From Filobasidium wieringae (taxonomy: Eukaryota > Basidiomycota > Tremellomycetes > Filobasidiales > Filobasidiaceae), in the NCBI GenBank assembly GCA_001600055.1, contig BCIV01000011.1:620001-684000 (forward strand): 64,000 bases of DNA. The letters run 5' to 3'. The notes beneath the pieces are model-generated. The model was not told where the DNA came from. It worked only from the letters and a program-made list of their open reading frames with translations, and did no database searches. The position numbers were made by a program, and so were the translations under genes. Position 1 is the stretch's first letter; each line of letters starts with the position of its first letter. Below are positions 10,868 through 21,210 of the stretch, piece by piece.

Positions 10868-12611
10868 CTAGAAAGCTACCATATGCGGCTGTTTCAAACC
10901 AGCGACTTCCGCTGCGGAAACGATCATTCCAGCTGCCGTGAATACGCCGTGTAGTGCCTTAACGGTCAACCAGCCTTTCATACTAGACGTATCGACGTTC
11001 GAAGCCTCCTCGCTCGCTTTCACCCAGCCTATAAACAACCATACAGAAGCGTTGCATTGTTATGTCAGCAAGCGTTCGGTAGATTGCTGAAAGGGTTATT
11101 TACCGAACGCGCGCTTGTACATCTCTGCGTCGAAAGCATCTGCCAGCTGTAGTGCTTTCTCATCTGTGAATTGTTCCATAGTATCGAGAGCAAGCATTTG
11201 TTTGGCGAGTACGCTAGCGTCTTTCATGGCTTGATTTGCCCCTTGGCCTGTTGACGACGGTGCAACTCGGTTATAGAACAGCGCAGAACTCTCAGATTGT
11301 AAAAAGAAACTCACCTCGACCGGCTAATGCAACAAGGAATATCGAAATATACCGGTGGGTCAAAACGAAATAAATCAAAATTTATCGATATGTATGGTAA
11401 CTTACGAGTCATGGCATGGATACTATCACCGATAAAGATGACTCGGCCTAAAGACGCATCACCGTTTCTCCAGTTGACTGGCGGTGTCGAAGAACTGACT
11501 GGACCGCATCGAACGTTCTGTCTGCCGAGATTGACAACGGTCGGGAGTCCACTCTCTTCACAACCTCGAGACCTCAAGTATTCCAGTATAAAGTCCACAC
11601 GAGATCCCTCATCTTTGGCCTTCTTTGCTTCTTCCATTTCCTCGCCCTCAAGATTTATTCCCCAAAATAAGAACGATCCTGAAGGCTCATCTTCTTTGCC
11701 CTGAGATTTGGTCTCATACACAGCAGAGAAGCCGCTGACATCCTTAGTGAGGTACAACATAGATCCGTTGTGACGAAGGGTTTCGGGAAGCTGGTCGTAC
11801 ACGTCCTGAGGGATATTGCACCGTCCTTGAATGACCCCCTTGGGCATCGTGATCTTGTTATCGACCTTGAAAATCTGATTCACCTGATCATATGGGGCGA
11901 CTTTCATTCAGCGACAGAAGCATCTGACAGGAAAAACCTGGCAATTCACTTTGCTACGCGAACCGTCTGCAGCTATCAATATCTGTGAAACGAAATGTGA
12001 GCGCTATGATACCAAAGAGCGGGATCCAAGAGACTGCGCACATCACAAACCGACTCGCTACCATCATCAAATCTGCAGACCCATTCGGTTGCTGATCCTC
12101 CGGAACTCGGACGCCTGAAGCAGTCTTTCAAACCGCGGTTGAAATGTACCAAGTTCCGTGCCATCGGGTCACGCAAGAGGTATTCCTTTAACGCTTGTCG
12201 TGGAACTGCTCGACTCTTCGGATACAGCTTGAGAGAATTCAAGTGAACAATAGGTTGCAAAGTCTTTGGGTCGACAAGACAAGGAGCTCTCGATAGCTCT
12301 AAGGTAAAAGGCGGGAATGCGTGGAATGAGTCTACGCGCAACTGGTCGAAGAGTCTGGAAATGCGCTGCTGCATACCTTGTCCCCATACCTCCGCCAGGA
12401 TACTATAGGTCGATTGCTCAAGGCAATCTCTCAGTCCATCAATACCGTCTTGTCCTAGACGAATCTGGTATCCTCCTCGGTCAGAGCTGAAGCCCGAGCC
12501 ATCCCTCTCAAAAACAGCGACTTCATATCGCTGTTTCGGATCATATATAAGGGCATTTGCTAAGCAAAGACCTGCAAGTCCGGATCCTATGATATTGACA
12601 CGAACAGGCAT
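10868..12611 (-). CDS. FAD-dependent monooxygenase (aromatic hydroxylase type)
   Basis: A class A flavoprotein monooxygenase, likely a salicylate-hydroxylase-like NAD(P)H-dependent enzyme. The dinucleotide-binding GSGLAGLCLANAL motif follows directly after the chosen ATG at 12611 (MPVRVNIIGSG), a position typical for the family. The DG motif appears as ILIAADGSRSKVN and the GD motif as VIFIGDSIHAMTPGRGQGAN. Introns after VCD, after SRSK (66 nt), and around a 9-nt exon at 11315-11323 are needed to keep these motifs in frame. The product ends ...EVAGLKQPHMVAF, TAG at 10868-10870. It is divergent from a metallo-beta-lactamase-fold hydrolase across 387 bp, so the two may be co-regulated. Substrate unknown. 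Confidence 0.88.
11315..11323 (-). other. 9-nt micro-exon of the FAD monooxygenase
   Basis: CCGGTCGAG on the minus strand, between a TTAG acceptor and a GTGAGT donor. With flanking bases it supplies Pro-Gly-Arg-Gly in GDSIHAMTPGRGQGANQA, the flavin-ribityl binding GD motif. Without it the motif and frame are lost. Confidence 0.8.
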
Positions 12612-12998
12612 GGCAGGAAGAATTTCGTCTTGAAGAGAGAACGCTGCCAATGCTCTTGCGATCGAGTCAGCGATATCTATCGCTCGACATACTTATAGAT
12701 ACCAAATTGCTCCCGTTCATCTATGTTGAGCGCGGAGATAGCGGACGCCACGGGGCCCCGTTTGAATGGTTCTGATGACAGTGGCCGTTTCTCATAAATC
12801 CGGCGAACCACCGATTTGCGACCGGTCACGGAGAGCATCAATGTGAGCCTCCGCCGATACGGCCTTGCCCGCTGGATGTGAACTTATAACTAATGCTCGT
12901 AAAGGCGAGAGAGCACTTGCGAGTAGGAGTCTGAGTCGCGTTCCGAGTGACCTAGCACAGACGCTCTGATAGACTCACTCAGCTCGTAATCTCATCAG
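12612..12998. promoter_or_regulatory. shared divergent promoter, FAD monooxygenase / MBL hydrolase
   Basis: 387 bp between two start codons on opposite strands. It contains CGG-N7-CCG at 12801-12813, the inverted half-site arrangement used by many Zn2Cys6 factors, and a second CCG/CGG-rich stretch (ACCGGTCACGG) just after. No TATA box was identified. The regulatory role is inferred from arrangement only. Confidence 0.4.
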
Positions 12999-14348
12999 AT
13001 GCCTACATCTCTCGAATATTTTGGCGCTACGACATTTCGTATCAAAACGTTGGATGACTACGTGTATGTATACCTAGTTTGAGAGCAATTTGTCCTGCCA
13101 GAACGTATATTGAACCATTCGACGCGAACAGGATATTCCATGATGCTTGGTTGGAACGACCGAGCAATATACCAACTATCATGCGGGAGGACGAAGTCCA
13201 TGAAGCTGGTCTTATCCTCATCAATCACTCTCATTTTGATCATTGTAAGCCGGATACTCATGAGAAAATTCGGATGCTGAGTATCAAGGCTCTGAACACA
13301 TGGATTCATATTCCAGTACCAGGAGCGGATACAATTGCCAAGAATACCGGTGCCACTGTCATAGCAAACGCCGAAGCTATCAGAGGCAAGCACAATCGTC
13401 CGCCTCCCTGTGTGCCCTTAAGCGCTGACTTTGATGAACTGTATCCAGTCCTGCGCCAACGAGGTGTCCCTGAATCGCAGCTGCGAGCTGTGGCAGGTGG
13501 GGAGAGGATCGAACTGGAAAATGGGATTGTCATACGACCCTACCCAGGGCTGCACTGCCTTATGCCTTTTGAGCGTGAGTATCGTTCCGCCATCAACCTC
13601 CCTGGCACGTGTATCCCCCACTGAAGATCAGAATGTCACATCAGATGGGCAGGTACCAGACTTTTTGCCTACGGATTACCGGTATGAGGGCTCAAGTCTG
13701 CAGTCTCCAGCCGATATAACCGAAAAAATGACCAAAGGTCGGTCTGATGTCCCCCTTTGGAAAGAAGACGAGACTAACGATTCAAGACTTCTAGGCCTTG
13801 GTGGGATACGACATGTGCCCGACGAGAACCTGCCGAATGACGATTTCAGAGCATTCAAAGCGTATATGACGAACAACTGGGCACGATTCAGTTTATGGGA
13901 TGGAGGCTGTATGATGTATAATATAGAGATTCCAGGGGAAGGGACGGTGAGTTCGATTGACGCAGCATAGTATCCTCCATCCAGTTTAGCCGGCTTACTT
14001 CGATGGCTCGTACCCTAGATCTTCATAAATGGGCATTGCGGCGCGTACACTGGTATTTTGTCTGACCTAGAACCGAAACCAGACCTCGCGATTCTAGCCA
14101 TTGCCGGCCAGCCTTGCGTAAATGGGGCTGGATTCAGTGGGACTGTTTCGGAATTCATAGTGGATTCTATCCACAGATTGGATGAACCAAAAAAAGTTGT
14201 CTGGGCATTACACGATCAGTCACCGATACCGCCATACTACATCGATACATCAGCACTAGATGAAGCAGTACAGAAACAGACGAGAAGTGAAGTCCTCACC
14301 CTTCAGCACGCTGTGCCACAGGCGATTTTTGGTTCGCATTCTTCGTAG
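12999..14348 (+). CDS. metallo-beta-lactamase-fold hydrolase (UlaG-like)
   Basis: A zinc-dependent hydrolase of the metallo-beta-lactamase superfamily. Start MPTSLEYFGATTFRIK at 12999. The HxHxDH zinc motif is NHSHFDH, completed across an intron to HFDHLPGAD. Further family segments are NTGATVIANAEAI, VAGGERIELENGI and IRPYPGLHC; later exons carry GHCGAYTG and VVWALHDQSPIPPYYID, where the HD could supply late metal ligands. Introns: 41 nt after DDY, one splitting HFDH-LPG, one joining PFE to HGQVPDFLPTD, and one joining EGT to IFINGHCG. Stop at 14346-14348; about 370 residues. Its divergent partner is the FAD monooxygenase, which suggests a two-step conversion such as oxygenation then lactone or ester hydrolysis; this is inference. 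Confidence 0.82.
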
Positions 14349-15197
14349 ATTTCAGGTCGCAATATCGCTAAGATACGTCGAAAGCAAGTCCTGACTGCTG
14401 TATGGGCCTACTTAGTGTATATAGTGTAGCTGAGTCAACCTGTACCACGAGCACAGGGGACCAGGAGCTTGTCGCCCTGCTGGAAGACGCAAACGATCAT
14501 ATAAGTAATACGCGCGAGTTCGCGCAACAACGGATCGCATGAAACTGGCCTGTTGGCTTGGCTTGTACCACAGATTTTGCTTGAACCTTGACAATAGCTT
14601 GTCAATTAGTATGCAATGTTTTTACCACCACTTCTTAACGCAAAACTGGATATTTACAAGTAAGAGCACCGGCTACAGGGTGCTTTATCAAGAGGCATGC
14701 ACCGTGAATCTCGCGAAAACGGTAGACTTCGCACGCAACACGATTTCCAGACTTTGTAAGGGGGGGATCTACTATCGGCTAAAGCGTATGAAACGGAATT
14801 ACGTGATAAGATTGATGCACGATTCACCAAAAATCATAGCCCTGACTGATGAGATAATTCAAAAGGAACTCGATTGCCGTGCGATAGTCAGGCCCTGAGT
14901 GATTGGCAGTATACTGACGGAACGTATGAGGGACGTCATCAACTGTACATATCATCATTAGCTTGACATGGAGTGGACGTTGAGCCCACTTACACTCTAA
15001 TAGGAGTATTATGCATCTCAGCCTAAACACTACAGAATATCCGCACCAGGCAAAGTCGTGTAGCGCACGAGGCGTGCCCTCACTTGGGTTGCCTAAGCGA
15101 TGTGACAGACAACAGAACAGCATATACACATAGATACAACGAAAAGGGCGACAGAAGACCGAAAGAGCGTAAATACTACATAAAGAGCATGACTGGA
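14349..15197. other. 849-bp stretch without a supported gene
   Basis: It lies between convergent 3' ends. Overlapping frames on both strands (14539-14898 plus, 119 codons; 14824-15201 minus, 125 codons) show no family features and no splice support. A run of seven G occurs near 14760. It could hold a lineage-specific gene, an RNA or a decayed element, but nothing can be asserted. Confidence 0.4.
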
Positions 15198-16750
15198 TCA
15201 AGTTGCCCTTGTGCGCGCTAAGACGTCGGCGACAAGACCAGGGACATCGTTCCTCACTACTGCCATACTTATGCTCTCGTCAATATCGGCAGGATGGTTC
15301 AGTAGCTGCGTAAGGTGGTAAGAATGGTCAGATATCGATCCACCTTCTTGATAATCGCTGGCCTTACCTTGGCCTGTGTCAACATCTTCGTACTAGGATC
15401 AAACTGTAACTTCAGCTTGATCGCGTCGCCGCCATCCGTGAGTTCTTTCCTAGCCTGAGATCCGGATGGAACGAGGTATTCTAGAAGGATCTCTGTATCG
15501 GATAGTGGCTTTATCGACTTGATCCCATTCAAGTTTTTGTAGACAGAGATAGCAGATGTGTACCTATTGATCGAGAAAAGTGAGTTTAGGGATTTCTCGT
15601 TGAGCGTGGTAGGCATTCATCTGACTGACCAGCGACACAGCTCATCCACACCCCTGTCACCCTTCTCCGCCCCTTCCCTCGCCTCCTTAGCTCGCGCCTC
15701 TTCTCTATCCCGCTCACGCCCCATTCGCTGCACTTCTTTAGCCGTCCGCGTGAGTTCTTCCCTGACCACGTCAACTTCAGCAGAAGCAGCCTTCTTCTCT
15801 TCTTCCAGCGTCTGCATTTCGAAGATCTGAGCGTCCAGGATTTGCTCGGCTTGGTCTGTCGTGATTCGCTGCGAATTGAGAAATTGATTACTGATAGTAT
15901 CATTCGTATGGACAGGCATGAGTGACATACGTCTTCGATCGGGTACTTGCTCCTCAACCTAGCAAGCTCTAGCTCCATCTCCCTGATCTCCTTGTCTAAT
16001 TCAGCCACCTCCTGGGTTTCTTGCAGCATGTCGGCATAAGCTATGGGATGTATGAATGTCGATTGGTCTTTGCATGCGTAAGCTTTGTTAGTAACGCGTG
16101 ACTCACAAATCGAAACCACTTTGCCGAGCTCCTCGTTAGATTGGTTGAGGCTTTCTAGCTCTCCCTTGATTTTCTTCAACTCGGCTTTGCTGATAGCATT
16201 TTGAGATTCTGGACCGGTGTTAGTCAAAGGAAATCAGTAGCCATCCTCTTCCTGGCGTAAGACAGGTAAAGGTGCCGACCTCGTTGGTTATTCTCGCCGG
16301 GCTCTAGAAGCTTAGGAGATTCGCTTGTAATAGATTGGATGAATTCTAGCTTAGCTTCCTGTTCTAGGTACTTGAACTTGAGTTTTCGGAAGAAGTCCTG
16401 CATGATATGAACAGTCAGCTTATCAGTATACACATCATTAATTTGCATCAACGGTACCTACCTTCTGCGAGTTCACCTCCCATTGGACTTTAATCGGATT
16501 GGTAGCATCTACAAAACCCCCGTTTGCTCCGATTGTAGCGTCCTTCAATGTGGCGTCCAGGAATTTAGTCTTGATTGCTTGGATATGGAATGGTGTGTTG
16601 CTCATTTCTGATAAAGTCCTGTCATCTTCTGATCAGTACAGGTCACACGCGAACGAACATCCATTACCATGAGACCAACTTGGCAACATCCTCCTTCGTA
16701 GCGTCTGGTGCAACCTTAACATCGGCCGACTCGATCTTAGATTCAGTCAT
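15198..16750 (-). CDS. Sos7-like kinetochore protein, coiled coil
   Basis: A long coiled-coil protein matching the fungal kinetochore protein Sos7 (Kre28-type partner of Spc105/KNL1) in layout: a short N-terminal head (MTESKIESADVKVAPD), the segment FFRKLKFKYLEQEAKLEFI that opens the coiled coil, then heptads (ETQEVAELDKEIREMELELA; EEEKKAASAEVDVVREEL) and a C-terminal globular part (VYKNLNGIKSIKPLSDTEI; LQFDPSTKMLTQAKLLNHPA). The end is set by a final intron with donor GTAAGG right after TQAK, giving ...VADVLARTRAT and TGA at 15198-15200. Reading through that donor would give a false early stop at 15299. It is divergent from a kinesin across 306 bp. The family assignment is by recollection of motifs and needs a profile search. 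Confidence 0.62.
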
Positions 16751-17056
16751 AGCTTCAATATGATCTGTTGGTTCAGTGATGGTGGAATGGGTCTATAATT
16801 GCTAGTGTTCAGCCAATTTAGATTAGAACTCAGAGATCTCAGAGACTAGAGAAAGCTTGATTAGATCGAGGTGGTTGTTGACATTCGAGTGTAAACAGAC
16901 CAGAGATTGATCACGTGACTTGCAAATGTTCATCGATATTCTAGGTAAACAACAAATCCAAAATCGTCATCTTTATCATCATTCAGTATCACGGTGTCTC
17001 ATCTCGCTCTCGCAAGGGAACAGCTATACTCGGGGACCGTTGATAGTAGACTCAAA
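16751..17056. promoter_or_regulatory. shared divergent promoter, Sos7-like / kinesin
   Basis: 306 bp between the two start codons. It holds TCACGTGA at about 16912-16919 and AT-rich sequence, but no ACGCGT. Head-to-head placement of two chromosome-segregation genes suggests common control. Confidence 0.45.
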
Positions 17057-19988
17057 ATGGCCAATACTTCAATATCTGTTCATGTCCGCCTGCGACCTCT
17101 TGCGGGAAAGGATGGCACTCTTACACCAGCAAACGAAGTGCTTTTGACGGATAGGACTGCGTCTGTTCCAAGTGGTAGCAAGACGGATTCATCCCAAAGA
17201 CTGAAATTTACTTTGGATGCTTGTCATGGAGCTGAAAGTACGCAGGAGGAAGTATTCGAGCGAGTCAAGCCGATGTGAGTATATGGGTGTGGGCAATTGA
17301 GATGAAAAGTTAACCTTGAATCGACAGTATGGAGCAGGTCTACAGAGGAATCGTATGTCTAATCATATGTTGTTCCGGAGTGAACGGCTGATGGAAGTGT
17401 TAATATTGAAAATCAACATCATCAGAACACCACGGTATTCGCTTACGGAGTGACAGGAAGCGGGAAAACATGGGTAGGTCATGAATCAATCTCTTTTGAA
17501 GGAATTGGATCTGACCCTCGGTATAGACCATGCAAGGGTCACCATCTGATCCTGGAGTGATTCCCCGAGTTGTCAAGGTAGGTGTGCATTTCAAATTCCG
17601 TATGCAACGAGTCTGATTATCAGTGGATTATTTGCAGCACATCTTCCAGAAGAAAGCAAGACTGAGGAAATCTAGCCTGAAGATCTCCTTCTCTTACGTT
17701 GAGATCTTGGTCGAGGAGGTTTACGATTTACTGGTCACTCGTCGTCCCGGAGATGTATGCCCTGCTCGGTTACTCACAGTCAAACGCATATTCTGATCTC
17801 CCAGTTGCCCATCCAAACAGACAATGAAAAAACTAGACATCCGTTCAACCTCAACTGGCCAGAACGTGATAGCCGACCTAACTCTCAGACCCATATCCTC
17901 TGCAGCGGAATTTGACACCTGTTACTCTCAAGCGTCTTTGATGAGGAAGACCGCTAGCACGAACCTGAATTCGAGTAGTTCTCGGAGTCACGCAATTTTG
18001 ACGATTGTAGTGGAGACTACGGAATCATGTGAAGAGGGGAAAAGTGAGTAAAGTCACGGATGCACGAAGTAGAAGGTTCATTGATCTCGAGGGGACACAG
18101 CTTACGTGGGAAAGATATGCTTAGTTGATCTAGCTGGGTCGGAGGATAATAACTTGACTGGTAATGATCCCCAACGAATGAGGGAGGTGAGTATTAGATA
18201 CTGTGTGGTAGCCCATTACCCATGCTGAAACTTTCGGTTCACATCACAGTCCTCTGCGATTAACCGTTCTCTAGCAACACTCGGAAACGTGGTGGAAGCT
18301 TTGAACAACGGAAATGGCAGGATACCGTATCGGGATTCCAAGCTGACGCGAATTCTCCAAGGCAAGTATACGTAAATGAAGCATTTACGTGCATAACGCT
18401 TATGAATCGACTCAACAGATGCGCTGGGCGGTAGTTCGGTAGGGATGTTGATTTGCAACTTGGCACCTGGAGATAAGTACGCTAAGGATACGTTGAGGAC
18501 GTTGAAGTAAGTACTCCCTCACTACATGAAGATGAGCCAAGAGGCTGAATTCGCTCTATGCTTAGATTCGCCACTCGGACTCGAGAGATCGAAAACAAGC
18601 CAGTAGTGAACGAACGGGGTACGTTTCAGTCCCCGAGCGCCCACATTACATGATTCTGATCGAAAAGATAGATGACCGCATGCTGCCGAAACCCCACTTT
18701 TCTCAAGCCACGCGGCCAGGAATGAAGACCTCGATAGCGCCTCCTGCGCGACCATTATCTGCGGCAGCTAAACCCACTGCAGTCAACGCTATAGCTGGGC
18801 CTAGTCGACCTCCTTCGAGACCAGTATCTTCGACCTCTCAAGAGCATAGCAAACTTGGGGAACAAGTCCGGCGGGAGGCCAAGGAAGGCGGAATCGCTCT
18901 GACGGAGGATCAACTGAATGACCGAATAGAGGCAATCGTCAAACAGGTGATGAGCGAGCAGAGCAAGATAAGCGAGAAGCAGGCGGACGTTGAGCCGTCA
19001 ACAAGAAGCTTTGCACCAATTATCGATTTAGATAGCTTGACTGAGGAGGAAGTTAGATCGAGAGCTAAGGTCTTGACAAATCTAGCAAGGCAACACCATG
19101 ACAAGTAAGCCATCAATAGATACCGGTTGACTTGAAATCTCGATATCGACCCATGACGGTTTTGCCTTTGACAGCCAAGAGCTCGAACTCGCCATCAAGT
19201 ATTACAAAGAAGCCAAGGTAAGCGAGACTAACCATCGAGCAACCGTGAAGGGATCTAATCACATTTCGGCTTTCAAGGTGTATATGCCTAGCAACGATAA
19301 GCTCAATCGACGGTGAGGAAAGGGTCATCTGCTACTAGCTGAATCTAAACTGACATGGAAGGTTACTCGTGCAGGATAACCGAACTCGAACTCGCGCTGG
19401 TCGGACAGATGCCTGTGCCAGGTCGAGGTGGAACCAAGATCATTGATACTGCTTCACCTGGACAGAAACGAAAACGGCAGCCGACTCAAGAAGACGCTCC
19501 CGCACGGACCGTGACAGACGAGGTCAAACCAAGACTGAAGCGGTCAAAGGCCAAGATCTCTTTGTCGCAGATAATGGACGAGAAAGACGAGCCTGCACTC
19601 AGAGTGCGAGAACTGAACGACCAGCCTGTCGAAAAAAGCCAGAATGGCAAGTCTGCTGTGCTCAAGGTCTTGAACGAGAAACCCAAAACGAGACAGCCTT
19701 TAGGGACCAAAGCGAAATCGGGCAAGGAGTTGCAACCGATCTTCGATGTGATTGATAAGGAAAATGAGACTGCTGCTCCGGCCAACAAGAGGGTCAGGCA
19801 GACGCGGAAGCCTGCGATGGTGGTTATGGACGATAGTTACCACCAGACTGATGATGGCGAGGAGAGCGATGTGAGTTTCCTCATAATTCTGTAGCAGGCC
19901 TTGGCGTTTATAATCCTTATACCTTCCCTGCCAGTACGTGCCGGAAGTCCCGAAACGAGCCAAAAGAAAAATTGGAGTTCGAGTATGA
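17057..19988 (+). CDS. kinesin motor protein, possibly kinesin-10/chromokinesin-like
   Basis: N-terminal kinesin motor followed by a basic tail. The motor starts [16 protein letters not shown]. The P-loop is [11 protein letters not shown], switch [13 protein letters not shown] and switch [12 protein letters not shown], with a further [15 protein letters not shown] segment ([18 protein letters not shown]). The split exon after LLVTRRPGD must use the second AG so that frame continues [15 protein letters not shown]. The tail has [16 protein letters not shown], a TPR-like [13 protein letters not shown], basic [16 protein letters not shown] and a Lys/Arg-rich C-terminus ([19 protein letters not shown] 19986-19988). 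About a dozen introns. An N-terminal motor with a basic, possibly DNA-binding tail fits kinesin-10 (Kid), but the class is not proven. Divergent from the Sos7-like gene. Confidence 0.85.
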
Positions 19989-20087
19989 TGACTTTATGAC
20001 GATACAGGATCGGTTCCCAGTTGTATATATTGGTTGACATTCGGGTCAGCGCCTTCTATTTCGTACAACCATTGAGACGTTCCAGAC

Positions 20088-20809
20088 TCATCGTCTGTTA
20101 CCAGTACGAGGATCTACAGGGTCAAGAGGCATCAACGCAGCAGCCATAGTTCGTCCTTCCTCCGCGAGCAGGTTGAAGGTAGAGCAGGCGTTTCTCTATG
20201 CGAAGTGACGTATCGGTAAATCGATCGAGACTACATATCCAGATCAATGAGAGTACGTACCGAATCCATGACGTCCAATTGTATCCCTAGGGAAGAGATA
20301 TAGCTACGGATTTCAGGAGGCGGTGGCAGTACGGTAGCTCCTGTTCCAAGCAGTAGTATCTCTGGCAGATCGAAGTCAACCGATGTCAATTTGTGTCTTG
20401 GAACGTAGCCCAATGTGAGGCACCAACCTGGTCGAGGCATGACAGTCTCAAAGATCCTAAATCTTTCTTTATCCCACCCCCTCCACACACCTCTTCCAGT
20501 TTCCTTCTCCACACCGATCGGATCTACGTCCCACAAGAAAGCTCGATCGTCGACAAAGATCACTCCTCCAGGTATGATCAAACCGTCAGACAAGTGGAAC
20601 CCCTGGTCATTCAGTTTGTTCACCTGTAAACGAGGACGAGCGGGATTGGCCATGTTTTCTGCATCGAAGATATTGCTGAAACCCGCTGGTTTGAGTAGTC
20701 GAGAGGCCGTATGGAAGGGTTGACGGCTACTGCTTGGGAGGGCAGAGACGACAGGCCTAGCCGTCCGTGCCGATCGAAGCACATTGTTGAGGATGTTTTT
20801 CGTAGACAT
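20088..20809 (-). CDS. NDUFAF3-like complex I assembly factor (Mth938 domain)
   Basis: Mitochondrial assembly factor of the DUF498/Mth938 family, which in animals (NDUFAF3) helps build respiratory complex I. The N-terminus is a typical matrix-targeting sequence rich in Arg, Ser and Ala (VLRSARTARPVVSALPSSSR). The domain follows: LNDQGFHLSDGLIIPGGVIF, FLWDVDPIGV, PEILLLGTGATVLPPPPEIR and SYISSLGIQLDVMDS. One intron joins MDS to RNACSTFNLLAEEGRTMAAA, the conserved domain end; TGA at 20088-20090. About 215 residues. Divergent from FYV10. Complex I is present in Tremellomycetes, so the role is plausible. Confidence 0.88.
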
Positions 20810-21210
20810 CGTTGTTTAAAGTCGGAGTAACACAGCTGGCATATACGGAGAAGCAGCTATTGGAGGAATTAGATCGTCAAGTTCAGAACCTTCTGAGCAT
20901 CTAAATCGTCCGCGAGGAAAGATGATGATGAATCGCGCTTGACGAATACCGGTTGTTGATCATGCTGCATGCTGGAGACCATCGAGTTGGACAGTTCACT
21001 CTCCATACCTCCCTTTCTCTTCCACAGACTGCTCATACATCAATAACGCTTTATAAGCCGCCCGGAAGAAGCTCTTCGATTGACTTTGTATCACAACCTG
21101 GATTATCGAACCGCTGGTACAAACCGCCAACCTACCCTGCGACACCTACAATTGAATAGCTGGCTTGAAACACTGTAGATCAGGCAATATATCACATAGG
21201 CGAGCTAGAA
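20810..21210. promoter_or_regulatory. divergent promoter region, NDUFAF3-like / FYV10
   Basis: 401 bp between two start codons on opposite strands. Nothing beyond ordinary promoter-type sequence was recognised. Confidence 0.35.

Noticed and set aside
12612..12650. N-terminal extension of the FAD monooxygenase to 12650
   Set aside because: It would start at TTG. The ATG at 12611 places the GxGxxG motif at the usual distance from the N-terminus.
14539..15201. Overlapping 119- and 125-codon frames on opposite strands
   Set aside because: No family features, no splice support, and no bias to either strand.
15299..15616. Earlier stop of the Sos7-like protein at 15299 (ending TTLRSY)
   Set aside because: It reads through a good GTAAGG donor; splicing to the acceptor before CTACTG extends the protein in frame to TGA at 15198.
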